A DNA stretch of 64,000 nt from Candidatus Saccharimonadota bacterium (lineage in GTDB: Bacteria > Patescibacteriota > Saccharimonadia > Saccharimonadales > Saccharimonadaceae), in contig CAJPON010000004.1 of assembly GCA_905372275.1 (NCBI GenBank), positions 42,417 through 106,416 of the forward strand, read 5' to 3'. Below, one piece after another: positions 19,025 to 25,408 of the stretch (its first letter is position 1; every line of letters starts with the position of its first letter). The notes below the pieces were generated by a model that did no database searches, was not told the origin of the DNA, and saw nothing but the letters and a program-made list of their open reading frames with translations. Both the position numbers and the translations under genes were made by a program.

Positions 19025-20589
19025 GATATACTGTCCTTTCTATCATCAATAAAAGCTGCCCATTGCCGAATCTTGCGCAAGATGGTTTTGAGCGGTAATT
19101 CAATTAACATATCCAACACCATCGACACAATATTAACCTGCGCGTATTTATCACTCATCCACCGGCCAGCGACTACAAACGGCAAATACAGCGTATCGCG
19201 TACAAAGGTAAAGCCGTTGCTAGCACTGCGCACAATCTCGAGATCGCGAATCAACCGGCTCAAGCGAAAACCTAGGAAGCTCGCCGCCGAGAAAAATACA
19301 AAGAAAATAATAATATGCACTGGTGAAAAACCAATCAACGTCAGCAGCCAAGTCGCCAGCGCGAACACCGCCAGACTCATTACACCGTACATAATCGAAA
19401 ACATCGAGCTATACATCCGTCCCGCTAATTGCCGCCGCATCAGTACAGTATTATCGCCGCCGTAGAGCATCTGATCGACCCGTTTAATCAGCGCTTCGGT
19501 ATTTGCGTATCCCGGCACATTCAGCGTTAAGCGCAGCAACACCATGTATATCGGCGGGAAGAACAAATTGATCATCAGTACTAACCACTCAATTTGTCCG
19601 TGCGCCCACAGGTCATACGGCACTTCAATAGCGATGCCAATCAAAAACTTAGTAATTACCAAGAAGACCACGCTGCGCATAATAGCCCGGTTAATTCGCG
19701 CCATCATGCTAGAATATTCACGGTTCACTTGCCGCTCAAATTCGTCGAGAAATGCCTCGCGTTTTTGCAACAACACCGGGAAATCGTCTTGCGTCTCCAT
19801 CATATGGCGAATAACACGCAGCGGCGCCCCCTGCCGATCAACCACGCGGCGCAACTCTTCGACCGACGTGCTGCGCAGCATCTTATCAATTTTACGATTA
19901 AATTCAACAAAAGCCTCAAGCGATTCAACACTCGTTCCATAACGCACCAATAGCCCTGCGCGCACCGTGGCTACATCGCTCTTCATCAGCGCCTGCTGAA
20001 TAGCCACATAAAGTGCGGCTCCGTATTCATCAGCCGAAGTCGATTGCAGCGCATCCCGCGGAATTGCTGTCTCGAAATATTCATACGCAAAATCAATAAA
20101 CGCATGATCGCCAGCGTGATCAACCAATACATTCGCCGCCAATACCGACAGAGTTTCTAACAGCCATGCCGAAGAACGATCCAAATTGATTGAACGATCA
20201 GCAATCAGCTTTTCATACGCTTTATAGTGCGCTGTTGCTAGTTTTGAAATCTCTTTGATTTGGCTGCGCGACACGCTATCGTTGGGCAAATATCCCGCAA
20301 AAGTCAATTCAACCACCAATTCTTCGCCGCTTTTGCGGACCAACGCCTCATCGCGAACAATAAACGATTGTTTGAAAAACCGCCGGATAGCATTTTGTAG
20401 CAGCAAGTGCTCCTCGGTATTTTCAGCGGCGTTGCGCAGCTGCTCGTAAGCCGCCGTCAACATGCCGCCAGCACCAACGACATTAATTTTATCAGCCTGA
20501 CTAAGTATTTGCTGCCGCTCATCAGACTGCCGCTGTGCACATATAACACCTGCCCGCAAGTGGGCGCCAATTTGATTCAACTCTGGCAT
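19021..20589 (-). CDS. Multi-pass membrane protein of unknown function
   Basis: No family recognised. The N-terminal 310 residues are soluble, helical and charged (LRNAAENTEEHLLLQNAIRR region). Then come about four transmembrane segments (VVFLVITKFLIGIAIEV, WLVLMINLFFPPIYMVLL, MSLAVFALATWLLTLIG, VHIIIFFVFFSAASFLGF) and an amphipathic tail. The start at 20589 (MPELNQIG) is preferred because TAATAT lies 7 bases before it, matching the leaderless pattern of neighbours; an ATG at 20643 is the alternative and would give 540 residues. The stop overlaps folD as ATGA. Confidence 0.6.
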   Translation of the reverse strand: MPELNQIGAHLRAGVICAQRQSDERQQILSQADKINVVGAGGMLTAAYEQLRNAAENTEEHLLLQNAIRRFFKQSFIVRDEALVRKSGEELVVELTFAGYLPNDSVSRSQIKEISKLATAHYKAYEKLIADRSINLDRSSAWLLETLSVLAANVLVDHAGDHAFIDFAYEYFETAIPRDALQSTSADEYGAALYVAIQQALMKSDVATVRAGLLVRYGTSVESLEAFVEFNRKIDKMLRSTSVEELRRVVDRQGAPLRVIRHMMETQDDFPVLLQKREAFLDEFERQVNREYSSMMARINRAIMRSVVFLVITKFLIGIAIEVPYDLWAHGQIEWLVLMINLFFPPIYMVLLRLTLNVPGYANTEALIKRVDQMLYGGDNTVLMRRQLAGRMYSSMFSIMYGVMSLAVFALATWLLTLIGFSPVHIIIFFVFFSAASFLGFRLSRLIRDLEIVRSASNGFTFVRDTLYLPFVVAGRWMSDKYAQVNIVSMVLDMLIELPLKTILRKIRQWAAFIDDRKDSIS

Positions 20590-20704
20590 TATTCGTATAT
20601 TATCGTCGATTTTCACAGAATTAGCAAGAGTAAGCGTCATCATTCAACTACCCAACATACCGAAAACTCCTAGCGTTCATATTTACTTTTACCTCTATCT
20701 ATGC

Positions 20705-20710
20705 TATAAT
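20705..20710 (+). promoter_or_regulatory. -10 box of tRNA-Lys
   Basis: TATAAT in the context TGCTATAAT (extended -10) ends 10 bases before the first base of tRNA-Lys. Confidence 0.7.
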
Positions 20711-20720
20711 GAAAAGATAA

Positions 20721-20797
20721 GGGCCAGTAGCTCAGCTGGTTAGAGCACCTGCCTCTTAAGCAGGGTGTCGAGGGTTCGAGCCCCTCCTGGCCCTCCA
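20721..20797 (+). tRNA. tRNA-Lys(CTT)
   Basis: Acceptor GGGCCAG/CTGGCCC, D-stem GCTC/GAGC, anticodon stem CCTGC/GCAGG with loop CTCTTAA (anticodon CTT), T-loop TTCGAGC, encoded CCA. The discriminator base appears to be T, which is unusual for tRNA-Lys. Confidence 0.95.
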
Positions 20798-20811
20798 CGA
20801 AACTCCATGTA

Positions 20812-20838
20812 AAAAACTCATCATTGCGATGAGTTTTT
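20812..20838 (+). terminator. Terminator of tRNA-Lys
   Basis: AAAAACTCATC and GATGAGTTTTT form an 11-base-pair inverted repeat around ATTGC, ending in a T run on the plus strand. Confidence 0.75.
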
Positions 20839-20858
20839 ATTATCGGTTAGTTGAATAA

Positions 20859-20935
20859 TGGTACCCCGAGCAGGGTTCGAACCTGCGGCCTTGAGCTTAG
20901 AAGTCTCCTGCTCTATCCAGCTGAGCTATCGGGGC
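20859..20935 (-). tRNA. tRNA-Arg(TCT)
   Basis: Acceptor GCCCCGA/TCGGGGT, D-stem GCTC/GAGC, loop CTTCTAA with anticodon TCT, T-stem GCAGG/CCTGC with TTCGAAC, encoded CCA. The anticodon stem is odd: GGAGA against GCTCA gives only three central pairs, with 27-43 (G-A) and 31-39 (A-G) unpaired. It follows tRNA-Gly on the same strand, separated by the tRNA-derived hairpin element at 20943-21035. Confidence 0.9.
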
Positions 20936-20942
20936 ACTCTGA

Positions 20943-21035
20943 AAATGTATCTAGTCGCCCGATTCGCTTAGACAGAAGCTGGATAGAGCTATGCGATTTT
21001 TGTCGCTGAGGGCTCACCAGCTGAGCTATCGGGGC
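20943..21035 (-). repeat. tRNA-derived hairpin element upstream of tRNA-Arg(TCT)
   Basis: Read on the minus strand, the element starts with 19 bases (21035-21017) identical to the first 19 bases of tRNA-Arg, exactly 100 bases upstream of it. It continues with a core (GAGCCCTCAGC GACAAAAATCGC), then GCTCTATCCAGCT, the exact reverse complement of 13 bases of the same tRNA's D-arm. After AAGCG comes ATCGGGC, complementary to the tRNA acceptor start. It closes with CTAGATACATTT. The strand can fold as a long hairpin or as a tRNA-like shape with D-stem GCTC/GAGC, an inner GCGA/TCGC hairpin and a GCTT/AAGC hairpin. It is homologous to the element at 21729-21812. Function unknown. Confidence 0.75.
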
Positions 21036-21043
21036 AAATACTT

Positions 21044-21118
21044 TGGTGCGGGTGCGGAGAATCGAACTCCGATCTCGAGTTTGGAAAACTCGCATACTAA
21101 CCGCTGTACTACACCCGC
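21044..21118 (-). tRNA. tRNA-Gly(TCC)
   Basis: Acceptor GCGGGTG/CACCCGC, anticodon stem CGAGT/ACTCG with loop TTTCCAA (anticodon TCC), T-loop TTCGATT, encoded CCA. TATAAT lies 9 bases upstream on the minus strand. It is probably co-transcribed with the hairpin element and tRNA-Arg that follow. Confidence 0.95.
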
Positions 21119-21159
21119 GCACTATATATTATATCATTACGTTAGTGTATAATAAAAGC

Positions 21160-21573
21160 ATGGGACGTTTATTTGACCGCTTCTCAACTAATAGCACACA
21201 GAGTGATGCTATGCACTCAAGCGGATTAACCAATAACAAGCCACAGATTGGCGGCAGGATTGCCAAAAATAGCTTTCAACGGCGCCAAAACACCAACCGG
21301 CAATATATCGGCGCATACAAAGATTCTGGAGTCAGACAAGATTATCGCAAAGCCTGGCAAAACCAGCAAATCGCCGCAGCCAGCACCAACGGAACGCAAG
21401 CGACTAATAGTAACCAGCCGCAAAGCTCGCGGGTCTCTGATGCAAACTCGCGAAGCGCAGGAACCACGCAAACAAATAAATCGTCGCTCATTACACCTAC
21501 GACCGAACCGACTGTTCCGTCGCGTACTTTCACCGAGCCGATCAAGCCGTCGCGCGACCCGTTCAACCGATAG
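21160..21573 (+). CDS. Small disordered hydrophilic protein
   Basis: A 137-residue protein rich in Ser, Thr, Asn, Gln, Pro and Arg, with no hydrophobic segment and no recognised family. TATAAT at 21148-21153 lies 6 bases before the ATG at 21160, and a strong terminator follows, so it is a complete single-gene transcription unit. An upstream open stretch to 21043 overlaps tRNA-Gly and is not coding. The repeated SR/PSR motifs near the C-terminus (TVPSRTFTEPIKPSRDPF) may bind nucleic acid or a partner, which is speculation. It sits between the two tRNA sets that carry the hairpin elements. Confidence 0.55.
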   Translation: MGRLFDRFSTNSTQSDAMHSSGLTNNKPQIGGRIAKNSFQRRQNTNRQYIGAYKDSGVRQDYRKAWQNQQIAAASTNGTQATNSNQPQSSRVSDANSRSAGTTQTNKSSLITPTTEPTVPSRTFTEPIKPSRDPFNR

Positions 21574-21591
21574 TATTTATGATTTAGAGTC

Positions 21592-21636
21592 AAATAAAAC
21601 ACCCGAGACTAATGAAGAAAACCGGGTGTTTTATTT
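21592..21636. terminator. Bidirectional terminator
   Basis: AAATAAAACACCC and GGGTGTTTTATTT form a 13-base inverted repeat around a 19-base loop. It can stop the small protein gene from the left and tRNA-His from the right; its right arm ends at the CCA end of tRNA-His. Confidence 0.8.
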
Positions 21637-21713
21637 GGGGCGAAAGATGGGATTCGAACCCACGGCCTCCGGAGCCACAATCCAGCGCTCTAACCAACTG
21701 AGCTACTTCCGCC
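21636..21713 (-). tRNA. tRNA-His(GTG)
   Basis: Has the tRNA-His-specific extra G(-1) paired with C73; acceptor GCGGAAG/CTTTCGC; anticodon stem CTGGA/TCCGG with loop TTGTGGC (anticodon GTG); T-loop TTCGAAT; encoded CCA. It is preceded by a tRNA-derived hairpin element. Confidence 0.95.
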
Positions 21714-21728
21714 ATAATGAATACTACG

Positions 21729-21812
21729 AAATGTACTAGCAGAATCTTGTCAGTTGGTTAGAGCGAGCGCTATTTTTGATGCTCACGGCTGTCCAACTGA
21801 GCTACTTCCGCC
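21729..21812 (-). repeat. tRNA-derived hairpin element upstream of tRNA-His
   Basis: On the minus strand the first 20 bases (21812-21793) are identical to the first 20 bases of tRNA-His, 99 bases upstream of it. Then follow the core AGCCGTGAGCATCAAAAATAGC, the segment CGCTCTAACCAACTG, which is the exact reverse complement of 15 bases of the tRNA-His D-arm, then TTCTGCT, which pairs with the copied GGCGGAA over seven positions (two GU), and finally CTAGTACATTT. It is homologous to the element at 20943-21035, while its tRNA-matching arms are specific to tRNA-His. A promoter lies upstream, so the element should be in the 5' leader of the tRNA-His precursor. Confidence 0.75.
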
Positions 21813-21839
21813 GCATTACCCCTTCCCAGGGCATTTATT

Positions 21840-21868
21840 ACTATAGCAGACAGGCGCTTGATTGTCAC
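21840..21868 (-). promoter_or_regulatory. Promoter of tRNA-His leader
   Basis: On the minus strand GTGACA (21868-21863) and TATAGT (21845-21840) are 17 bases apart. Transcription would begin near 21833, about 20 bases before the hairpin element. The -35 box touches the murA stop codon. Confidence 0.55.
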
Positions 21869-23391
21869 TATTCCCAAACAGTTTCGATATCTGCACCTAA
21901 CGAGTTCAGGCGGTTAGCAATATCTTCGTAGCCGCGATTGATATTGTAAACATCGCGCAGTACCGATTTGCCAGGCGCCGCCAGCATCGCTAGCAAAATC
22001 ACCACGCTCGGACGCAGTGCGGCTGGCGCTGTGATATCAGCCGGCTTCCAGCGAGTCGGGCCAGAGATATAAACCCGGTGCGGGTCGACCATATTCACTT
22101 GAGCATTCATTTTAGTTAGCTCAGTAAAGTAGATTGCTCGATTTTCGTAGCTCCAATCGTGGATCAACGTGCGACCCTTGGCAACTGTTGCGCATAAACC
22201 CAAAAATGGCAAATTGTCCATGTTGATGCCCGGAAACGGCAGAGCATGAATTTTATCTTTTGGAGCATGCAATTCGGATTTTTTGAGCACGATATCAACT
22301 AGACGAGTGCAACCATTGCGCGCCATGTACTCTTCGGAAATATCGTATTGCAGACCCATACCCGCCAAAGTCGCTAGCTCTAGCTCCATAAATTCAATCG
22401 GCACGCGCCTGATAGTAATTTCTGAACCAGTCACGACACCAGCCGCCACGAAACTCATCGCTTCAATTGGGTCTTCGCTTGGGAAGTACTCGACGTCACA
22501 GTCAATTGATTTTTTGCCAGTAATCTTGAGAACAGTGGTACCGATGCCCTCTATTTTGACACCTAGCTTTTCTAGGAAGAAACAAACATCTTGCACCATA
22601 TAGTTCGGGCTAGCATTGCGAATAATAGTCGTACCATCATAAAGCGCCGCCGCCATAACGACATTCTCGGTGACCGTATCGCCGCGTTCAGTTAAAATAA
22701 TCGCCCGGTCGACACGCTGCGGTTTAGCTGTGGCGAGATAGTTGTCATTGGCCGCCTCGACGCTCAAACCAAACGGTACCAGACCCGCCATATGCGGTTC
22801 AACCGTCCGCGTGCCTAGGCTACAACCGCCAGCAAACGGTATCTTGAATGTCTCGTATTGGTGCAATAGCGGACCCAAAAACATAATGATACTGCGCGTC
22901 CGCTTAGCAGCCTCGACATCCATACTGTCGAGCTGCAAGGCTTTCGGCGGATCAATCTCTAGGTCGTGCTCGCTAATCCAGCGGCATCGCACGCCTATGC
23001 TTTCCAGAACCTCAATAATTCGATTAACTTCCTCAATCCGTGCTACCCGGCGCAGCGTCGTTTTGCCTTTGTTGAGTAGACTAGCACATAGCAATCCAAC
23101 AGCAGCGTTCTTGCTAGTTTTGATTTCAATTTCACCATGCAGCTCCCGGCCGCCGTTGATACGAAAGTTAGTTTTGCCCGAGCTATTAATCCGTACTATT
23201 TCGCTTGACAGCACCTCGCCGATACGCGCGATCATCTCGAGACTGATATTCTGCTTGCCGTTCTCGATTCGATTAATTGCCGACTGGCTAGTGCCAAGCT
23301 CCTCTGCCAGTTCGTTTTGAGTCATATTACGTGCTTGGCGCGTTTCTTGGATGAGCGCGCCGATATTTTTGAGATACTTCGCCGTTTTCAT
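21868..23391 (-). CDS. murA: MurA-type enolpyruvyl transferase with N-terminal XRE HTH domain
   Basis: The C-terminal 420 residues are UDP-GlcNAc 1-carboxyvinyltransferase, the first committed step of peptidoglycan synthesis: TSKNAAVGLLCASLL, the catalytic Cys in FAGGCSLGTRTV, EDPIEAMSFVAAG, and RPSVVILLAML are visible. Residues 1-70 are a complete XRE/Cro helix-turn-helix (IGALIQETRQARNMTQNELA, LGTSQSAINRIENG). Bacterial MurA normally lacks this domain. The ATG at 23391 is chosen because TATTAT ends 6 bases before it and TTGACA lies 17 bases further up; a longer frame to 23445 would cross this promoter. The fused HTH suggests self-regulation or DNA binding linked to wall precursor supply, which is inference. 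Confidence 0.88.
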   Translation of the reverse strand: MKTAKYLKNIGALIQETRQARNMTQNELAEELGTSQSAINRIENGKQNISLEMIARIGEVLSSEIVRINSSGKTNFRINGGRELHGEIEIKTSKNAAVGLLCASLLNKGKTTLRRVARIEEVNRIIEVLESIGVRCRWISEHDLEIDPPKALQLDSMDVEAAKRTRSIIMFLGPLLHQYETFKIPFAGGCSLGTRTVEPHMAGLVPFGLSVEAANDNYLATAKPQRVDRAIILTERGDTVTENVVMAAALYDGTTIIRNASPNYMVQDVCFFLEKLGVKIEGIGTTVLKITGKKSIDCDVEYFPSEDPIEAMSFVAAGVVTGSEITIRRVPIEFMELELATLAGMGLQYDISEEYMARNGCTRLVDIVLKKSELHAPKDKIHALPFPGINMDNLPFLGLCATVAKGRTLIHDWSYENRAIYFTELTKMNAQVNMVDPHRVYISGPTRWKPADITAPAALRPSVVILLAMLAAPGKSVLRDVYNINRGYEDIANRLNSLGADIETVWE

Positions 23392-23397
23392 ATCACC

Positions 23398-23426
23398 ATA
23401 ATATACCTGATATGATATATTGTCAA
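23398..23426 (-). promoter_or_regulatory. murA promoter with embedded inverted repeat
   Basis: TTGACA (23426-23421), 17-base spacer, TATTAT (23403-23398), then 6 bases to the ATG. AATATA-N10-TATATT (23400-23421) forms an inverted repeat lying across the spacer and -10 box, a natural place for an XRE repressor, perhaps the one fused to MurA. Confidence 0.6.
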
Positions 23427-23514
23427 GAAATTCAATCGCGACCAACTCTATTTCAAAACGTTACAGTAAATGATTATAAGTGCTAAAATATAGATAAGAA
23501 AAAGGAGGATAATC

Positions 23515-24792
23515 ATGACAGACATCGCAGTTGCTGATTGCATCGCCGGCGAAGAAGAGCGCCAGCGCGACGGTTTGGAACTAATACCAAGCGAAAATTA
23601 CGTCAGCAAAAACGTTCGCGAAGCGCTTGGCAGCGTTTTTACCAATAAATACAGCGAAGGATACCCTGGCCGACGCTATTACGGCGGCCAAGAATTCACT
23701 GACCGCGTCGAGCAATTAGCTATTGACCGCGCCAAAAAATTATTCCGCGCCGACCACGCCAATGTCCAGCCGCACAGTGGCGCGCCAGCTAATGAAGCAG
23801 TCTACAGTGCTTGGTGCCAGCCGGGCGACACCATCTTGGCAATGGACTTGAGCCATGGCGGACACCTGACTCACGGCTCACCTGTCACCCGCAGCGCTCA
23901 CCTTTATAACTTTATTCCTTACAAAATGAAAAATATCGAAACCGGCGAGATTGATTACGAAGAGATTCGCCGCTTAGCGCATGAGCATCAGCCACGGATT
24001 ATTTTGGCTGGTTTCAGCGCCTACCCGCGCGAACTGGATTGGGCTAAATTTGCCGAAATCGGCCGCGAAATTAACGGCTGCCTACTAATGGCCGATGTAG
24101 CGCATATTGCCGGGCTAATCGCTGGCGGCGCAGCCAAGAATCCGCTTGACTACGGCTTTCATGTTATGACTACTACCACCCACAAGACATTGCGCGGCCC
24201 TCGCGGCGGCTTAATACTCAGTATGGGCAAGGTGACTAGCCCGCTCAAAAAACCTGCCAAAACACTCGAAAACATCCCCACGCTGATAGATCGATCGGTA
24301 TTCCCTGGCATGCAGGGCGGCCCGCATATGAATACTGTAGCTGCTAAGGCGGTAGCTTTCGGCGAGGCGCTGCAGCCCGAGTTCCGCGACTACGCGAAAA
24401 ATATCGTCGCTAACGCCGCGCAACTAGCCGAGGAGTTGCAAAAACGCGGCTTCCAATTAGTGACTGGCGGCACTAGCAATCACTTGATATTAGCCGATAT
24501 CAACAAGAGTTTTGGTATCGATGGCAAGACCGCAGAGATTGCTATCGATAAGATCGGTCTGACGCTAAACGCCAACGCCGTACCCGACGACCCGCTACCA
24601 ATGTTCCGCCCGAGCGGCATTCGCCTGGGCACACCCGCCATCACCACCCGCGGCTGTCAGCCCGACGACATGGCGCAAATCGCTGAGTGGATTAAGCAAG
24701 CGATTGACGCCCGCGAAGACGAGGAGAAATTAGGAGTTTTGCGCGAGGAAGTGAGGGAGTTTTGTCGGGCATTACAATTATCATCAGTATAA
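23515..24792 (+). CDS. glyA: Serine hydroxymethyltransferase
   Basis: PLP enzyme that makes glycine and methylene-THF from serine. Motifs: LELIPSENYVS, NKYSEGYPGRRYYGG, VQPHSGAPAN, the PLP lysine in VMTTTTHKTLRGPRGG, and the C-terminal RLGTPAITTRG. Length 425 residues is normal. A strong Shine-Dalgarno (AAAGGAGG) precedes the ATG, unlike the leaderless neighbours. Divergent from murA with about 120 bases between them. Supplies the one-carbon units handled by folD. Confidence 0.97.
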   Translation: MTDIAVADCIAGEEERQRDGLELIPSENYVSKNVREALGSVFTNKYSEGYPGRRYYGGQEFTDRVEQLAIDRAKKLFRADHANVQPHSGAPANEAVYSAWCQPGDTILAMDLSHGGHLTHGSPVTRSAHLYNFIPYKMKNIETGEIDYEEIRRLAHEHQPRIILAGFSAYPRELDWAKFAEIGREINGCLLMADVAHIAGLIAGGAAKNPLDYGFHVMTTTTHKTLRGPRGGLILSMGKVTSPLKKPAKTLENIPTLIDRSVFPGMQGGPHMNTVAAKAVAFGEALQPEFRDYAKNIVANAAQLAEELQKRGFQLVTGGTSNHLILADINKSFGIDGKTAEIAIDKIGLTLNANAVPDDPLPMFRPSGIRLGTPAITTRGCQPDDMAQIAEWIKQAIDAREDEEKLGVLREEVREFCRALQLSSV

Positions 24793-24810
24793 CTTTAAGT
24801 CTATTACAGC

Positions 24811-24842
24811 AGAAACGTCCTAGCACACGCCAGGACGTTTCT
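24811..24842 (+). terminator. Terminator of glyA
   Basis: AGAAACGTCCT and AGGACGTTTCT form an 11-base-pair stem around a 10-base loop, just after the glyA stop. It may also serve the convergent pilin gene. Confidence 0.8.
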
Positions 24843-24869
24843 ATTTTCAACTTAATCTTCTATAGTTAT

Positions 24870-25328
24870 TTAGCAGCCAGAACCAATCTTTCGTTCTTTT
24901 GCCTTGGCTTCTGTGTAGTCATAGTAAGTGATTTTTGCGCCAGTGGCGGGAGTACCGCAAGTCGCATAGTTCAAAACGTTCTCCTTACTTGGCTTATTCG
25001 CATTAGTAATAGCAGTACTGCTTACTGTCAGCGCGTTGGTATCCACGTGCCAAGGTTTACTAGCATTAGCCGGGTCAACCATCTTACCTTTAGGACTTGA
25101 CGTGTCGTCTAGGTCGGCAGGTGCTGGATAATTACTCTCATTCGTATAATAAATCTGAACTTTATCAGCCAGCGTCTTCGCACTTGATTCTGCGGTTGTT
25201 GTACGTGCCTGGTTCTGAATACCATTATAAGCAATCAGTGAAATCACCGTCAAAATCGCGATGATGACGATCACAATCAAGAGCTCAACAAGGGTGAAAC
25301 CTCGGTTTTTAAGTTGTTTTGTTGTCAC
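24870..25328 (-). CDS. Type IV pilin (major-pilin-like)
   Basis: A 152-residue prepilin: short leader ending KNRG, then FTLVELLIVIVIIAILTVIS with Glu at position 5, then a globular domain with two C-terminal-half cysteines (YATCG and the final GSGC) that can form the D-loop disulfide. The start is GTG at 25328, preceded by AGGGGG, which gives a short basic leader (VTTKQLKNRG). The upstream frame to 25400 is non-coding. It lies just downstream of the minor pilin operon but has its own promoter region, fitting an abundant subunit. Confidence 0.88.
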   Translation of the reverse strand: MTTKQLKNRGFTLVELLIVIVIIAILTVISLIAYNGIQNQARTTTAESSAKTLADKVQIYYTNESNYPAPADLDDTSSPKGKMVDPANASKPWHVDTNALTVSSTAITNANKPSKENVLNYATCGTPATGAKITYYDYTEAKAKERKIGSGC

Positions 25329-25408
25329 AGTAATGTGCCCCCTATTTATTATGTTAGTTAATTGTAATTTGATAATACTACACCGATAACGAAAGCGCAA
25401 GTGGTTTT

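Noticed and set aside
20943..21812. The copied tRNA 5' halves as attachment-site scars of an integrated element
   Set aside because: Integrase scars usually copy the tRNA 3' end, and no integrase is nearby. The shared core and antisense arms in both elements are not explained by a simple att duplication.
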